A stretch of 64,000 nucleotides of DNA from Martinezella rhizogenes (GCA_013322215.1 JAAMEZ010000058.1:682001-746000), one strand, 5' to 3'; positions 24,830-32,776 are shown, numbered from the stretch's first letter. The notes: generated by a model not told the origin, from the sequence alone. Translations and numbers: made by a program.

Positions 24830-25924
24830 ATGACGACACCATATACAACAGGCACGATCACCCTGGCGAACGGTTCAGCGGTAGTGACGGGAACCGGCAC
24901 GGCATGGGCTACAGCCTTGATCTCGGGCGGCATCATCTATGCCGAGGCGGCGAACGGCAACTCCATGCCGATTTTGACCGTCGACAGCGACACGCAGATC
25001 ACTGCAGCGACGAAATGGAAAGGTGCCAGCGGCACCTATCCATATGCGCTCGTGATCGACACGGCCTATGATCGTCAGGTGCTAGCCAATGCGACGGCGC
25101 TCGCGCAGATCCTGCAGGGACTTCAAAAGCCATCGATCTCGGCGCTCTCCGCCTTGGTTCCGGCGAATAACAAATTGCCATGGTTCAATGGAGCGAATAC
25201 AGCGGCGCTTGCGGACTTAACTGCATTTGCGCGAAGCCTGCTAGACGATGCGGATGCCAGTACGGCGCTCAGCACGCTCGGCGTGTCGGCTTACGCCAAG
25301 TCGTTGCTGGATGATGCGGACGCGAGCACGGCACTGTCCACCCTCGGCGTCTCCAACTTCATCAAAACGCTTCTCGATGACGTCGATGCGGCCACGGCAC
25401 GAGCTACGCTCAATACGGCGTGGGAGCCGATTGGCAACGAGGTGAATTTGGCGGGGTTGTCTTCGGCATCATTCCCGTTGTCGACGAACTATAAGGCATT
25501 CAAGCTGTTGCTCTATCAGGTGAACCCATCTGCTTCCTTACTCACTACGGCAAGAACATCCGTTGATGGCGGCGCGAACTATGCCGTTGGGGCGTCTGAC
25601 TATTCATATTTGATCGCCAGTACAATTGCTGCAGGCGCAAACCCGACGACAGGTCAGGCATTGGCATCCAATCTAGTATTTACCGGAACGCTAGTGGCTG
25701 CTGGCGGCCGTGTGGCAGCGGACATCATGATAGATCCCGGCAGCGCATCGCAATATCCGTCATTTGTAGGAAGCTCTTGCGGCGTTTCTAGCGCTGGCGA
25801 CTTGCGCCTTTTCAATTTCGTGACGCGCCGCGAGGCAACGGCGCGCATCAATGCATTTGCGATATTCCTGAACAGCGGCACATGGATATCGGGTTATGCG
25901 CGACTTATGGGGATGAGGAGCTAG
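24830..25924 (+). CDS. Tail fibre protein with 22-residue repeats
   Basis: A 364-aa probable fibre or receptor-binding protein. The N-terminal domain (residues about 1-95; GTITLANGSAVVTGTGTAWA) is a common fibre attachment module. Residues about 134-200 hold three tandem 22-residue units with the core LLDDADASTALSTLGVS: the first two are nearly identical in protein but differ in many codon third positions, and the third is diverged (LLDDVDAATARATLNT). The C-terminal part is a beta-rich head. Such repeats form the shaft of many fibres. Confidence 0.75.
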   Translation: MTTPYTTGTITLANGSAVVTGTGTAWATALISGGIIYAEAANGNSMPILTVDSDTQITAATKWKGASGTYPYALVIDTAYDRQVLANATALAQILQGLQKPSISALSALVPANNKLPWFNGANTAALADLTAFARSLLDDADASTALSTLGVSAYAKSLLDDADASTALSTLGVSNFIKTLLDDVDAATARATLNTAWEPIGNEVNLAGLSSASFPLSTNYKAFKLLLYQVNPSASLLTTARTSVDGGANYAVGASDYSYLIASTIAAGANPTTGQALASNLVFTGTLVAAGGRVAADIMIDPGSASQYPSFVGSSCGVSSAGDLRLFNFVTRREATARINAFAIFLNSGTWISGYARLMGMRS

Positions 25925-25927
25925 AAC

Positions 25928-26302
25928 ATGCCCAAAATATTGAGCGTTGATGGCGATATCTTGGAGGTTTCGGACGCCGATCTTGTGGCGATCGGTCTGG
26001 GCCAGACAGGCGAGCCTAGTCCGGTTCTCTCTGACTATACCAGCTCCATCGCTGCGATGATGGACGCCAAGGCGAGGGAGCGGCGATACGATAACGCTCT
26101 GTCGATTGCGACCTATGTCGCAAGCGCCAATGCGACATGGGCTGCCGAAGCTCAGGACTTTGTCGCGTGGCGTGACCAGATCTGGGCTTATTGCTATGCC
26201 GAGTTGGACAAGGTGCAGGCCGGCGAGCGCGAACAGCCGACCGTTGCCGAATTTCTTGCTGAATTGCCGACGCTGCAGTGGCCGGCCGCTACCGAAACGT
26301 AA
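25928..26302 (+). CDS. Tail fibre assembly-like protein
   Basis: A 124-aa protein directly after the fibre gene. The middle segment, from SIAAMMDAKARERRYDN through AAEAQDFVAWRDQIWAYCY, is characteristic of small proteins found after fibre genes (XkdW/DUF4376-like helix bundle), which often act as chaperones or adaptors. It ends the rightward structural operon; the next gene is on the opposite strand and ends 15 bases away. Confidence 0.7.
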   Translation: MPKILSVDGDILEVSDADLVAIGLGQTGEPSPVLSDYTSSIAAMMDAKARERRYDNALSIATYVASANATWAAEAQDFVAWRDQIWAYCYAELDKVQAGEREQPTVAEFLAELPTLQWPAATET

Positions 26303-26316
26303 CGCAGCTCGATCTC

Positions 26317-27390
26317 TCAATACAGCAAGCAGATCGACAGATAGGCCCAGAGGAATAGCCAGATCGCCGTGATCAAGACCCGCTCAGGTGCGGTCTGAAC
26401 CATTGCGCGGCTCATTCTATGAAGCCGCAGATCTGCTTCGCCGAGAGCAATCGCAAGCAGCATGGCAGCGATTATGGCGATCGGAAAGCTAGTCATGGCT
26501 GACAGCGGAAGGTTTGGGAAAGAAAAGACGGCAGTGATCACCGAGACGTGGATCAGATATATGGCGTAGCTCCAATCACCCAACTTTTGCAGCACGAAAT
26601 CAGCTGCGCGCGGCAATTTGAAATTGAGTTGAAGTGCAGCAGCTACAAGGAATACGGAACCCACGCCAGCGGTAGCGCGACCCGGATACCACGGGAGCCA
26701 ATAAACTCCGATTAGTGAAATTCCGAATATCGTCAGAAATAGAAGTGGGGCATGAACCCGCTTGATCATTGGCGAAATTAACAAGCCTGCGGCAAAGCCG
26801 GTATTGGCGACCATGAGCGGGATATCGGGTAGCGATGCCTCCCCAATCCTTGGGTGAGGTGTCATCGCTAAGGCGATGATCGAAAGAAGCCATACGGCAC
26901 CCAGCCAGGGGACAAGCCTCGTTTGCCGGGACAGGGAAATTAGAAAGAGGGCAGCGTAGAAGAAAACCTCGTGTACCAACGTCCATTCGACGCGCAATGG
27001 ATAGTCTGTTTTGCCAATTGGCGCCAGGAAGGCGCTCAGCGGGTTGTATCCTTGCCGCAGCATTGGGGCAAGAATTAGCAGGCTCATGGCTGTTGCAATC
27101 AAGAAGGTCGGATAGATCCTGACGATCCGCCGGGCGAAGAATTCAAATGCGTTCTGCTTCTTGATGAGTTCGCTCATCAAGTAACCCGAGATCGCGAAGA
27201 AAATCGCCACGCCGTAGATACCGAACGCATCGGGGAAGAGTGAGCGAAAGCGGGCGTCTTGAAAAGTCCAGTCGTAGTAAATGGCCGCGTGACCAAGCAT
27301 AACGCCGGTCGCAGCTATACCCCGAAGATAATGAATATTTCGCTGGAAACCGAGCGCGTAGCTCTGTTTCGAAATAACCCGTTGATCCAA
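26317..27390 (-). CDS. Acyltransferase 3 family membrane protein (lysogenic-conversion candidate)
   Basis: A 357-aa protein with about ten transmembrane helices. It has the AT3 signature near the N-terminus (YLRGIAATGVMLGHAAI, with the His) and later VEWTLVHEVFFY. These enzymes O-acetylate or acylate sugars of lipopolysaccharide, exopolysaccharide or Nod factors. It is on the reverse strand, between the fibre and lysis genes, and its base composition is lower in GC than the phage structural genes, so it looks like a moron. The first possible start is TTG 27390 with a GGAG three bases before it. No ATG is available before residue 31, where the AT3 signature has already begun, and an in-frame TAA lies eight codons upstream. 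It probably changes the host surface and blocks superinfection. Confidence 0.85.
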   Translation of the reverse strand: MDQRVISKQSYALGFQRNIHYLRGIAATGVMLGHAAIYYDWTFQDARFRSLFPDAFGIYGVAIFFAISGYLMSELIKKQNAFEFFARRIVRIYPTFLIATAMSLLILAPMLRQGYNPLSAFLAPIGKTDYPLRVEWTLVHEVFFYAALFLISLSRQTRLVPWLGAVWLLSIIALAMTPHPRIGEASLPDIPLMVANTGFAAGLLISPMIKRVHAPLLFLTIFGISLIGVYWLPWYPGRATAGVGSVFLVAAALQLNFKLPRAADFVLQKLGDWSYAIYLIHVSVITAVFSFPNLPLSAMTSFPIAIIAAMLLAIALGEADLRLHRMSRAMVQTAPERVLITAIWLFLWAYLSICLLY

Positions 27391-27567
27391 CGCTCCAGCA
27401 CCCGCCCCACATTACACATTCAGCTTGTGCTGAAAAACTAAAGCAAGTCAACAGATCAAGAACTTCTCATCGGCTTGCACTTCTGTTTCTCAGAACATCT
27501 CATGAAGCCGAAACTCTCCCCGGGTGCGGGCTGGGCTCAATTTTACTTCTAACTAAAGGCTACCACT

Positions 27568-28200
27568 ATGGACCCTGCGAAATTTTTCGCGGCGGTGCGC
27601 ACGTCTTTGTTTGGCGGGCGCCTGCTGACAGATCAGTTCGAAGGCATCGAAGCCATTCTGGCCGATTGGGCACCGAAGCCCTTCGATGCCAGATGGATGG
27701 CCTACATGCTGGCGACTGTCTATCACGAGACGGGCCGCACCATGTGCCCCATCTCGGAAAACCTCAATTATTCGGCCGATGGCCTGCGCGCCACGTTTCC
27801 GAGATACTTCAATGCCGCTCAGGCCACCGCCTATGCCCGCCAGCCGGAGCGGATCGCCAATCGTGCCTACGCAAACCGCATGGGCAATCGTGATGAGGTG
27901 AGCGGCGATGGCTGGCGCTATCGCGGTCGCGGCCTGGTGCAGATCACCGGCCGGGACAATTACGCCAAATACGGCATTGCCGATAATCCGGACATGGCGC
28001 TCGATCGCACCAAGGCAGTTGAGATCCTGTTCGACGGCATGATCAACGGCCGCTTCACCGGCAGGAAGCTCGCCGACTTCTTCACCGCAACAGCCAGCGA
28101 TTGGGTCGGCGCACGCAAGATCATCAACGGCACGGATCGCGCTGTCGATATCGCCGGCTATGCCAAAAAGTTCGCGGCCGCGATTGAGGCGTCACGTTGA
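27568..28200 (+). CDS. Endolysin, GH19 chitinase/lysozyme-like
   Basis: A 210-aa muralytic enzyme. The GH19-like core is visible: YMLATVYHETGRTMCPISEN, with the probable catalytic Glu in HETG, and WRYRGRGLVQITGRDNYAKYG. There is no signal peptide, so it needs the holin. It opens the lysis cassette and is followed by overlapping membrane-protein and spanin genes. The 177-bp region before it holds the divergent promoters for this gene and the acyltransferase. Confidence 0.9.
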   Translation: MDPAKFFAAVRTSLFGGRLLTDQFEGIEAILADWAPKPFDARWMAYMLATVYHETGRTMCPISENLNYSADGLRATFPRYFNAAQATAYARQPERIANRAYANRMGNRDEVSGDGWRYRGRGLVQITGRDNYAKYGIADNPDMALDRTKAVEILFDGMINGRFTGRKLADFFTATASDWVGARKIINGTDRAVDIAGYAKKFAAAIEASR

Positions 28201-28490
28201 TGGCGAGAAAGAAACGTGGTGAGCCCGCATGGATGTGGCGGCGGGTGATCATCTTTCCCATCGTCTGCTGGGCCTGCTACCAGCTGCACTTGCTCATCAA
28301 TGCGCCAGACACGCGCGTCAACGAGACGATCGCCTACGGGTGGATCATGCTCATCGCCATCCTCATCCTTGGCTACACCGGCTTTGCCACCGTGCAAGAT
28401 GTCATCGCGATCTGGCGCACCGGCCGGGCGCTTCCCTACCGCGACGACAGTGATGCGCAGGCGGATCCGCCGGATACGGAGGTGAAATGA
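28200..28490 (+). CDS. Two-span membrane protein, holin candidate
   Basis: A 96-aa protein starting on the last base of the endolysin stop codon. It has a basic N-terminus (MARKKRGEPAWMWRR), two hydrophobic segments (VIIFPIVCWACYQLHLLI and WIMLIAILILGYTGFA) and an acidic tail. Position in the lysis cassette and topology fit a class II holin or a small regulator of lysis. Sequence alone does not prove it. Confidence 0.65.
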   Translation: MARKKRGEPAWMWRRVIIFPIVCWACYQLHLLINAPDTRVNETIAYGWIMLIAILILGYTGFATVQDVIAIWRTGRALPYRDDSDAQADPPDTEVK

Positions 28491-28876
28491 TGTTTGCCGT
28501 TCTCACGAAACTGCTCGGCGGCAGCTCGCTTGCCGCCTATGCCGTCATCGGCTTGCTTTCTGTCGGCGCTCTCGGCACGGCCTACTGGTATATCGACCAT
28601 CGGGGCTATGAGCGCGCCGAGACCTATTACAAGGGGCAGATCGCGGCGATGAAGGCTGCGGCCGTGACCGCCTCCTTGCGCGAGGTGGAACGGCAGGACG
28701 CCGCCAACAATGCCGCGAAGCAGGCGGAAGCGCAGCGGATCGCTGAGATACAGGCCGCAAATCAATCCCTCCAGAACAGAATAGAGGAGCTGCAGCGTGA
28801 AGCTGATCAAGATCCTGATGCTGGCAAGCCTGCCCTTGGTGCTGCCAGCGTGCGTCGTATCAACCAGATCCGATAG
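28487..28876 (+). CDS. Inner-membrane spanin (Rz-like)
   Basis: A 128-129 aa protein with one N-terminal membrane helix (AAYAVIGLLSVGALGTAYWYI) and a long periplasmic coiled coil rich in Ala/Glu/Gln. This is the i-spanin layout. Two ATGs (28487 and 28490) are possible; GGAGGTGA before them favours 28490. Its last 80 bases encode the start of the o-spanin in another frame, the classical nested Rz/Rz1 arrangement. Confidence 0.85.
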   Translation: MMFAVLTKLLGGSSLAAYAVIGLLSVGALGTAYWYIDHRGYERAETYYKGQIAAMKAAAVTASLREVERQDAANNAAKQAEAQRIAEIQAANQSLQNRIEELQREADQDPDAGKPALGAASVRRINQIR

Positions 28877-29099
28877 CTTGGCGGTTCCGCCGCCACCGCC
28901 GAGCCTGGCGAAGCCGGACTCGGCCCTCACGATGGATTGCGACCTGCCGGTCGACATCGGCAAGACGCAGCTGCCACAGGCGAAGACGGAGAAATTCTGG
29001 ATACAGGATCGCAAGTCACTGCTTGATTGCAGGCGCAGCAAGGCGGCGCTGCGCGATTTTTACGCCGATCGTGATCGCCGGCTGGAAAATCAGAAATGA
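28797..29099 (+). CDS. Outer-membrane spanin lipoprotein (Rz1-like)
   Basis: A 100-aa protein beginning inside the i-spanin gene in the +1 frame. It has a lipoprotein signal, MKLIKILMLASLPLVLPAC, with lipobox LPAC and lipidated Cys19. A proline-rich section (VPPPPPSLAKP) follows, as is typical of o-spanins. Together with Rz it fuses inner and outer membranes at the end of lysis. The next tiny gene overlaps its stop. Confidence 0.85.
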   Translation: MKLIKILMLASLPLVLPACVVSTRSDSLAVPPPPPSLAKPDSALTMDCDLPVDIGKTQLPQAKTEKFWIQDRKSLLDCRRSKAALRDFYADRDRRLENQK

Positions 29100-29182
29100 A
29101 GGCGGCCGTGAACCTCTTCGGCTTCCTCGCGACATCGGTCACGCTGGCAGGGCTTCTAACGCTGGCGTGGCTCTCAGTATAG
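29096..29182 (+). CDS. 28-aa single-span mini-protein
   Basis: ATG 29096 overlaps the Rz1 stop (ATGA) and the frame runs to TAG 29180-29182. The peptide begins MKAAVNLFGFLA and is almost entirely one hydrophobic helix. The stop-start overlap with Rz1 and the hydrophobic content suggest a real small lysis-cassette membrane peptide, but nothing else supports it. Confidence 0.4.
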   Translation: MKAAVNLFGFLATSVTLAGLLTLAWLSV

Positions 29183-29229
29183 GCATTCATGGGCTTTGGG
29201 GGCACTTCAGGAAAATGAGCGAGGATACC

Positions 29230-29661
29230 ATGCAGATTGAGATTGAGAAGCCGCGCCTTAACCCGGTTCACTTCCTCGCGATCATAGGCGCAGGATTTAT
29301 GAATGCCTTCGCCATCGGCGGGGTTTGGGTGAGCCTCAACCGCGATATCGCCGACGTTCGTAGCTCACAGGAGCGCACGCAGAAGGCTCTCGACGCAACG
29401 GCCCAACAAGTCTCACAGGTCGGGCCGCTCTCGTTTCAGACGACAAGAGCGCTTGAGGCTGCGGCTGAGAATAAGAAAGCGACCGAGATGACCAACGCCA
29501 GGATCGATCGCGTTGTGGAATCGCTTGGCGGCAAGCTGGATACCGCGATCGACAGCATCAATAAGGTCGGGACGCAGGTTCAGGTTCTCAGCTCGAAACT
29601 TGAGGACATGCAGGGAAAGGCCGACAAGACGTTTTTCAGGACGCCGATCGTCAGGCCGTAG
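29230..29661 (+). CDS. Membrane-anchored coiled-coil phage protein
   Basis: A 143-aa protein (148 aa if the ATG at 29215 is used; GAGG before 29230 favours the shorter form). It has one N-terminal hydrophobic helix (FLAIIGAGFMNAFAIGGVWV) followed by about 100 residues of heptad-like helix. This could be a holin-like or superinfection-related membrane protein of the lysis cassette. Its stop overlaps the convergent reverse-strand gene by 11 bases. Confidence 0.6.
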   Translation: MQIEIEKPRLNPVHFLAIIGAGFMNAFAIGGVWVSLNRDIADVRSSQERTQKALDATAQQVSQVGPLSFQTTRALEAAAENKKATEMTNARIDRVVESLGGKLDTAIDSINKVGTQVQVLSSKLEDMQGKADKTFFRTPIVRP

Positions 29662-29845
29662 GGCGGTCGCCATATCGTGGCTGGCGATAGTCCAGCCAGG
29701 GATGCTCGAAGCAAAACCACTTCGTCTCGCCCTTGCCGATATCATAGCCCAAGCTGCCCCACGCCTTGCAGCCGGGCCGCTCGCACCAGTGCTCGAATAG
29801 GCCGGACGGGACTGATCGCGGGGCTGCTGTTGCTTCGTCGCTCAT
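29651..29845 (-). CDS. Small zinc-finger-like protein (64 aa)
   Basis: A 64-aa protein with cysteine/histidine pairs (WCERPGC and WFCFEH) that could bind one zinc. Short proteins of this design are common in rhizobial genomes and prophages; the function is unknown to me. The start overlaps the stop of the upstream 98-aa gene by one base, so it is the last gene of the reverse-strand operon that begins at 31884. Confidence 0.6.
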   Translation of the reverse strand: MSDEATAAPRSVPSGLFEHWCERPGCKAWGSLGYDIGKGETKWFCFEHPWLDYRQPRYGDRPTA

Positions 29846-30141
29846 CAGTTCAGGTCGCCCTTTGGATGGCCGCCGAGCGATCCCGCCATATTCCCTGCGA
29901 AGTTCTCCAACGTCTTCATGGCGTAGGCAAAGCGTGTCTCTTGCGGAGCGCCTGCAGCTTTCGAGGCGGATTGGAGATCGCGCGCGACGTTGCCGAGCAC
30001 GCTTCCGACGAAACCCTTTATATCGCCTGTGCTTGAGCCCACGGTTCCCAGCAACTGCGCTATCAACAGCTCGTGCATTACGCAGCGACCATCGAGCTCG
30101 GCAACTCGCCTTTCCAATTTCTCTATTCTTTCATCAGTCAT
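29845..30141 (-). CDS. Hypothetical 98-aa protein
   Basis: No family is recognised. The first 30 residues form a helix with heptad spacing (ERIEKLERRVAELDGR), followed by a Gly/Ser/Ala-rich region. It overlaps the SRAP gene by four bases at its 5' end and the zinc-finger-like gene at its 3' end, so translation is probably coupled. Confidence 0.55.
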   Translation of the reverse strand: MTDERIEKLERRVAELDGRCVMHELLIAQLLGTVGSSTGDIKGFVGSVLGNVARDLQSASKAAGAPQETRFAYAMKTLENFAGNMAGSLGGHPKGDLN

Positions 30142-30878
30142 TGTTCTTCTCCTACGGTTTTCCTCGGTGGCAACAGCACCAGTTCGTCATTGGGAAAGAC
30201 GCGCTCCTGCAGCGCCTTAACCTCGCTCCACGGCGCCGTCATCCAAGCCTCGATCTCATCTTGATTACGAAGAATGACCGGCATTGCCCTGAAGTGAATT
30301 GGTTTGACCACGGCATTCGGCTCCGCCGTCAGGAACCCGTAGAGGTCGACCGTGATCTCTCCCTCCTTGATCTTGCGAACGGAAGTCCATTGCGGCACCC
30401 ATAGGCCCGCGAAGAACATCAGAGGTTCATCCGCGCTGCCTGCAAACCAGGCATTCGGCGTTCTGCCTCCCTCGGCCTTGCTTGCTGGATCTGGTTCAGC
30501 AAATCGCGTAAATGGCACAAGACAGCGGTTCTCGACGCCCAGCCACCTGGCCCAGTGTTTGCTGGAGGTGTTGCGGACGTTCGTCGTTCCGCCATCCGGC
30601 TCCATCCTCAGCAGCTCGTCGAAGTTCACTTCCTTGCCTTTAGCGCGGAGCTTATCGGCTCGCTTGGTGGCGTTGTCGAAAATCGCTTTCTGCGACGAGG
30701 GTAAGCCCCAGCGGACCTTTGCCAGTTCTCGGCCGGCCGGCGTGTTCCGCACGATCGGTCCCATCTGATCCGGATAGAGATCAAGCTCCGGCTCAAGGTT
30801 GCCGATACTGTCGATCAGCGCACGGCTGATCTGCCGGATCGCTTCCTGGTTGGTCGTCACATTATAAAGGTTGCACAT
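30138..30878 (-). CDS. SOS response-associated peptidase (SRAP/YedK/HMCES family)
   Basis: A 246-aa enzyme that caps abasic sites in single-stranded DNA by a covalent bond to Cys2. All key positions appear to be present: the N-terminal MCNLYN with Cys2; RWGLPS; TNVRNTSS supplying the conserved Asn; RCLVPFTRFAEPD supplying Glu; and IHFRAMPVIL supplying the conserved His. It is therefore probably active. It lies in a reverse-strand operon whose first gene has a GTTC-N7-GTTC LexA-type box upstream, which fits its SOS-associated name. Confidence 0.9.
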   Translation of the reverse strand: MCNLYNVTTNQEAIRQISRALIDSIGNLEPELDLYPDQMGPIVRNTPAGRELAKVRWGLPSSQKAIFDNATKRADKLRAKGKEVNFDELLRMEPDGGTTNVRNTSSKHWARWLGVENRCLVPFTRFAEPDPASKAEGGRTPNAWFAGSADEPLMFFAGLWVPQWTSVRKIKEGEITVDLYGFLTAEPNAVVKPIHFRAMPVILRNQDEIEAWMTAPWSEVKALQERVFPNDELVLLPPRKTVGEEQ

Positions 30879-30890
30879 ATTCGTTTCCCC

Positions 30891-31373
30891 CTAATCCCGT
30901 GGCGGCGAGCGGACGATGATCTTTGCCATGCCTTTGGTGCCGCACTTCTTGCAGACGAGTTTCTTGACGGCATCGGCGATCGATGCATCCTTCCCTAAGG
31001 ATCGCTCAAGCCGTTCTCGATCGAGCTGGTTCTTTCGTCCGCAATTGCAGTGCACGTAGAGCCTATGCCATCGGCTCAAATCCGAAAAGCGAAGGTCCTC
31101 GTTTTTCCGCTCCTTGGGATTGATGTAGCCCATCCTCTTCGCCCACTCGTCAGGCGAATAATGATAGTGAAGCCTGCAGCGGTCATAGTAGTTATTCTCC
31201 GTGCGTTGGCATCCGAAAGACTTCGCGAGCGGCATAAGGATGGAAGGCAGCTCGGCCTCTCCGAACTCCGCAAGCAGGGCATCTCCATCAAGGTTCTTCA
31301 GCAACTCGCAGTCTTCGCAAATGACAGCGAGCTTGGCCCCCTTGTAATCCGCGAGCCTGGTACGCTCGGACAT
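30891..31373 (-). CDS. Hypothetical protein with a C-terminal zinc ribbon
   Basis: A 160-aa protein that I cannot assign. The C-terminal part has VHCNCGRKN and LVCKKCGTKG, a probable four-cysteine zinc ribbon; the N-terminal part has further cysteines (ICEDC, FGCQR, DRCRLHYHY). It lies between the SRAP gene and small unknown genes in the same reverse-strand operon. A nucleic-acid-binding role is plausible from the ribbon. Confidence 0.6.
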   Translation of the reverse strand: MSERTRLADYKGAKLAVICEDCELLKNLDGDALLAEFGEAELPSILMPLAKSFGCQRTENNYYDRCRLHYHYSPDEWAKRMGYINPKERKNEDLRFSDLSRWHRLYVHCNCGRKNQLDRERLERSLGKDASIADAVKKLVCKKCGTKGMAKIIVRSPPRD

Positions 31374-31377
31374 TGGT

Positions 31378-31587
31378 CTATTCCGGTTCGTAGGCTGGCC
31401 TGAAGCCTCGGGTAAAGCCGTGGCACATGGCCGCTTCCGTCAAGGCCAGCTGAGCGCGGACGAATTGCAGCATTTCCAGAGCGGCGGCGATCGTTGCACG
31501 GGCATCGCCATCATAAAGGGCAAGCGCCACATCGACAGGATCAAGCTCAGGTTCTTCAACGGCGATCGGTTGGGCAGTCATGGTCAC
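31378..31587 (-). CDS. Hypothetical 69-aa acidic protein
   Basis: A small acidic, helical product (ELDPVDVALALYDGDARAT...). It begins MTMTAQPIAVEEPE and has no membrane segment. The stop is four bases before the start of the zinc-ribbon gene, so it is part of the same operon. Function unknown. Confidence 0.5.
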   Translation of the reverse strand: MTMTAQPIAVEEPELDPVDVALALYDGDARATIAAALEMLQFVRAQLALTEAAMCHGFTRGFRPAYEPE

Positions 31588-31644
31588 ACGTCCTCATTCC
31601 GTCGTATCGCTACGGCGGTTCAACATTGAAATTATCGGTCTATC

Positions 31645-31884
31645 TCAGGCGGCGTTCAGGTCGGCAATCTCGCCGTGCTTCGCCAGCAGGCGCGGAGACG
31701 ACATATCGCCGGTCTCCTCATCGACCATGACCGCATACGCGGCAACGCCAACAAAGCGAGAGGCCATGGAGGCCGCGATCTTTTCCGCAGATGGAACGCT
31801 GGACGCCTGACGCATCTCACCGGGCACAAGGTTTCCACGGTTCTTTCGATACGGCAGGATAATGAATTTCTCGGCGGTACTCAT
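31645..31884 (-). CDS. Hypothetical 79-aa protein, first gene of a LexA-boxed operon
   Basis: A 79-aa product (MSTAEKFIILPYRKNRGNLV...) of unknown function, basic at the start and Ala-rich in the middle. It is the first gene of the reverse-strand block ending at 29651. A GTTC-N7-GTTC site lies 18 bases before its start. The family resembles short conserved rhizobial proteins that begin with the phrase about processing gridded parameters, but I cannot name it. Confidence 0.55.
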   Translation of the reverse strand: MSTAEKFIILPYRKNRGNLVPGEMRQASSVPSAEKIAASMASRFVGVAAYAVMVDEETGDMSSPRLLAKHGEIADLNAA

Positions 31885-31902
31885 GGCGTCTTCCTCGGAT
31901 TT

Positions 31903-31917
31903 GTTCTATAAATGTTC
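31903..31917 (-). promoter_or_regulatory. LexA-type SOS box
   Basis: GTTC-TATAAAT-GTTC, an exact match to the direct-repeat LexA site of Alphaproteobacteria, located 18 bases before the start of the operon that carries the SRAP gene. A -35-like TTGACT lies upstream on the same strand, so the box would overlap the promoter core. Confidence 0.7.
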
Positions 31918-32103
31918 TCATTTTGAGGAAGAGTCAATATCCCGCGAAAAACCGGCTTTTGGGCCGTGCAGCGTTTTACAGCCCTATTGATACTAAATGG
32001 CTTTTCCGCACGCGAACCACTGAGTTTTACAGCTAAGTGCTTGAGACATAGAAATTAAGCCGAGCTTCCCAAGCTGATGCTCTGTTCATGCATGCACCAA
32101 TCG

Positions 32104-32610
32104 TTATACGAAGCTGCCACGCCGCCGTGAAACTCTCGGGGGCTGCTTTGGGGTAAACTTGAACTGGTAGAGATGCTTTCCATCGGTCTGGCAAGCTTTA
32201 TAGTCGCCGTTGCCTCGGATGATGCTAATCAGTTTGTCACGCTTAAGGCACACCGGGCAGATGAAGTGCAGGGGCTGCCCGTTCGCCATATCTTCCTTGA
32301 GCTTATAAACGAAATCGGACTTCTCTGTTTCGTACAACTCGTAGCGCGCCGTTTCCCTTTCAAGCACCTCGTCCGCCTTAAGCGATTGGCCGAGACGCTT
32401 AAGTGCCTCGCTCAATTCCAAATTCGTGATATTTGCCGCGGTTAGTTGAGAGGCCAGGCTGTTCACTAACGTTGACGCTTTATCCTTGTCGGTCGCATCG
32501 CCGGAAGAGAAAAGTTTCTTAATCGATTCGACCGTATCGACTGCCTTTCCTGTCATGCCGAACGCGGCAGACGCCAATCCCATCACGCTTTCAACTTGCC
32601 CAATATCCAT
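32104..32610 (-). CDS. Hypothetical 168-aa protein with zinc-knuckle motif
   Basis: Not recognised. It has an N-terminal helical domain with alternating hydrophobic residues (VMGLASAAFGMTGKAVDTV), a coiled middle, and a C-terminal FICPVCLKRD segment with another Cys (YKACQTDGKH), a likely zinc knuckle. It ends in a basic tail. A GAAC-N7-GAAC LexA-type site lies 65 bases before the start (32675-32689), so it could be damage-induced. Possible roles include phage defence or SOS-linked functions. Confidence 0.6.
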   Translation of the reverse strand: MDIGQVESVMGLASAAFGMTGKAVDTVESIKKLFSSGDATDKDKASTLVNSLASQLTAANITNLELSEALKRLGQSLKADEVLERETARYELYETEKSDFVYKLKEDMANGQPLHFICPVCLKRDKLISIIRGNGDYKACQTDGKHLYQFKFTPKQPPRVSRRRGSFV

Positions 32611-32674
32611 GGATGCACCCCGATTGCTGGCGTATGGAATATATAAATTCAGGAATATTTTTAACAGCTACAGA

Positions 32675-32689
32675 GAACATCCGGCGAAC
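32675..32689 (-). promoter_or_regulatory. Second LexA-type SOS box
   Basis: GAAC-ATCCGGC-GAAC on the + strand, which reads GTTC-N7-GTTC on the minus strand. It lies 65-79 bases before the start of the 168-aa gene. By chance about two such eight-base matches are expected in 64 kb counting both directions, so this single site is weaker than the one before the SRAP operon. Confidence 0.5.
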
Positions 32690-32776
32690 AGAATGCACAG
32701 ATTTCGAATGGCCACTTCCCGTAAATGCCGAATAGTCGCTGCGATAGCTGGCAACATGCCGGAAGGCGTTAAGACC

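Noticed and set aside
27143..27451. Alternative frame suggesting a frameshifted acyltransferase N-terminus
   Set aside because: Its translation has no acyltransferase features, while the TTG-started frame gives a normal AT3 N-terminus.
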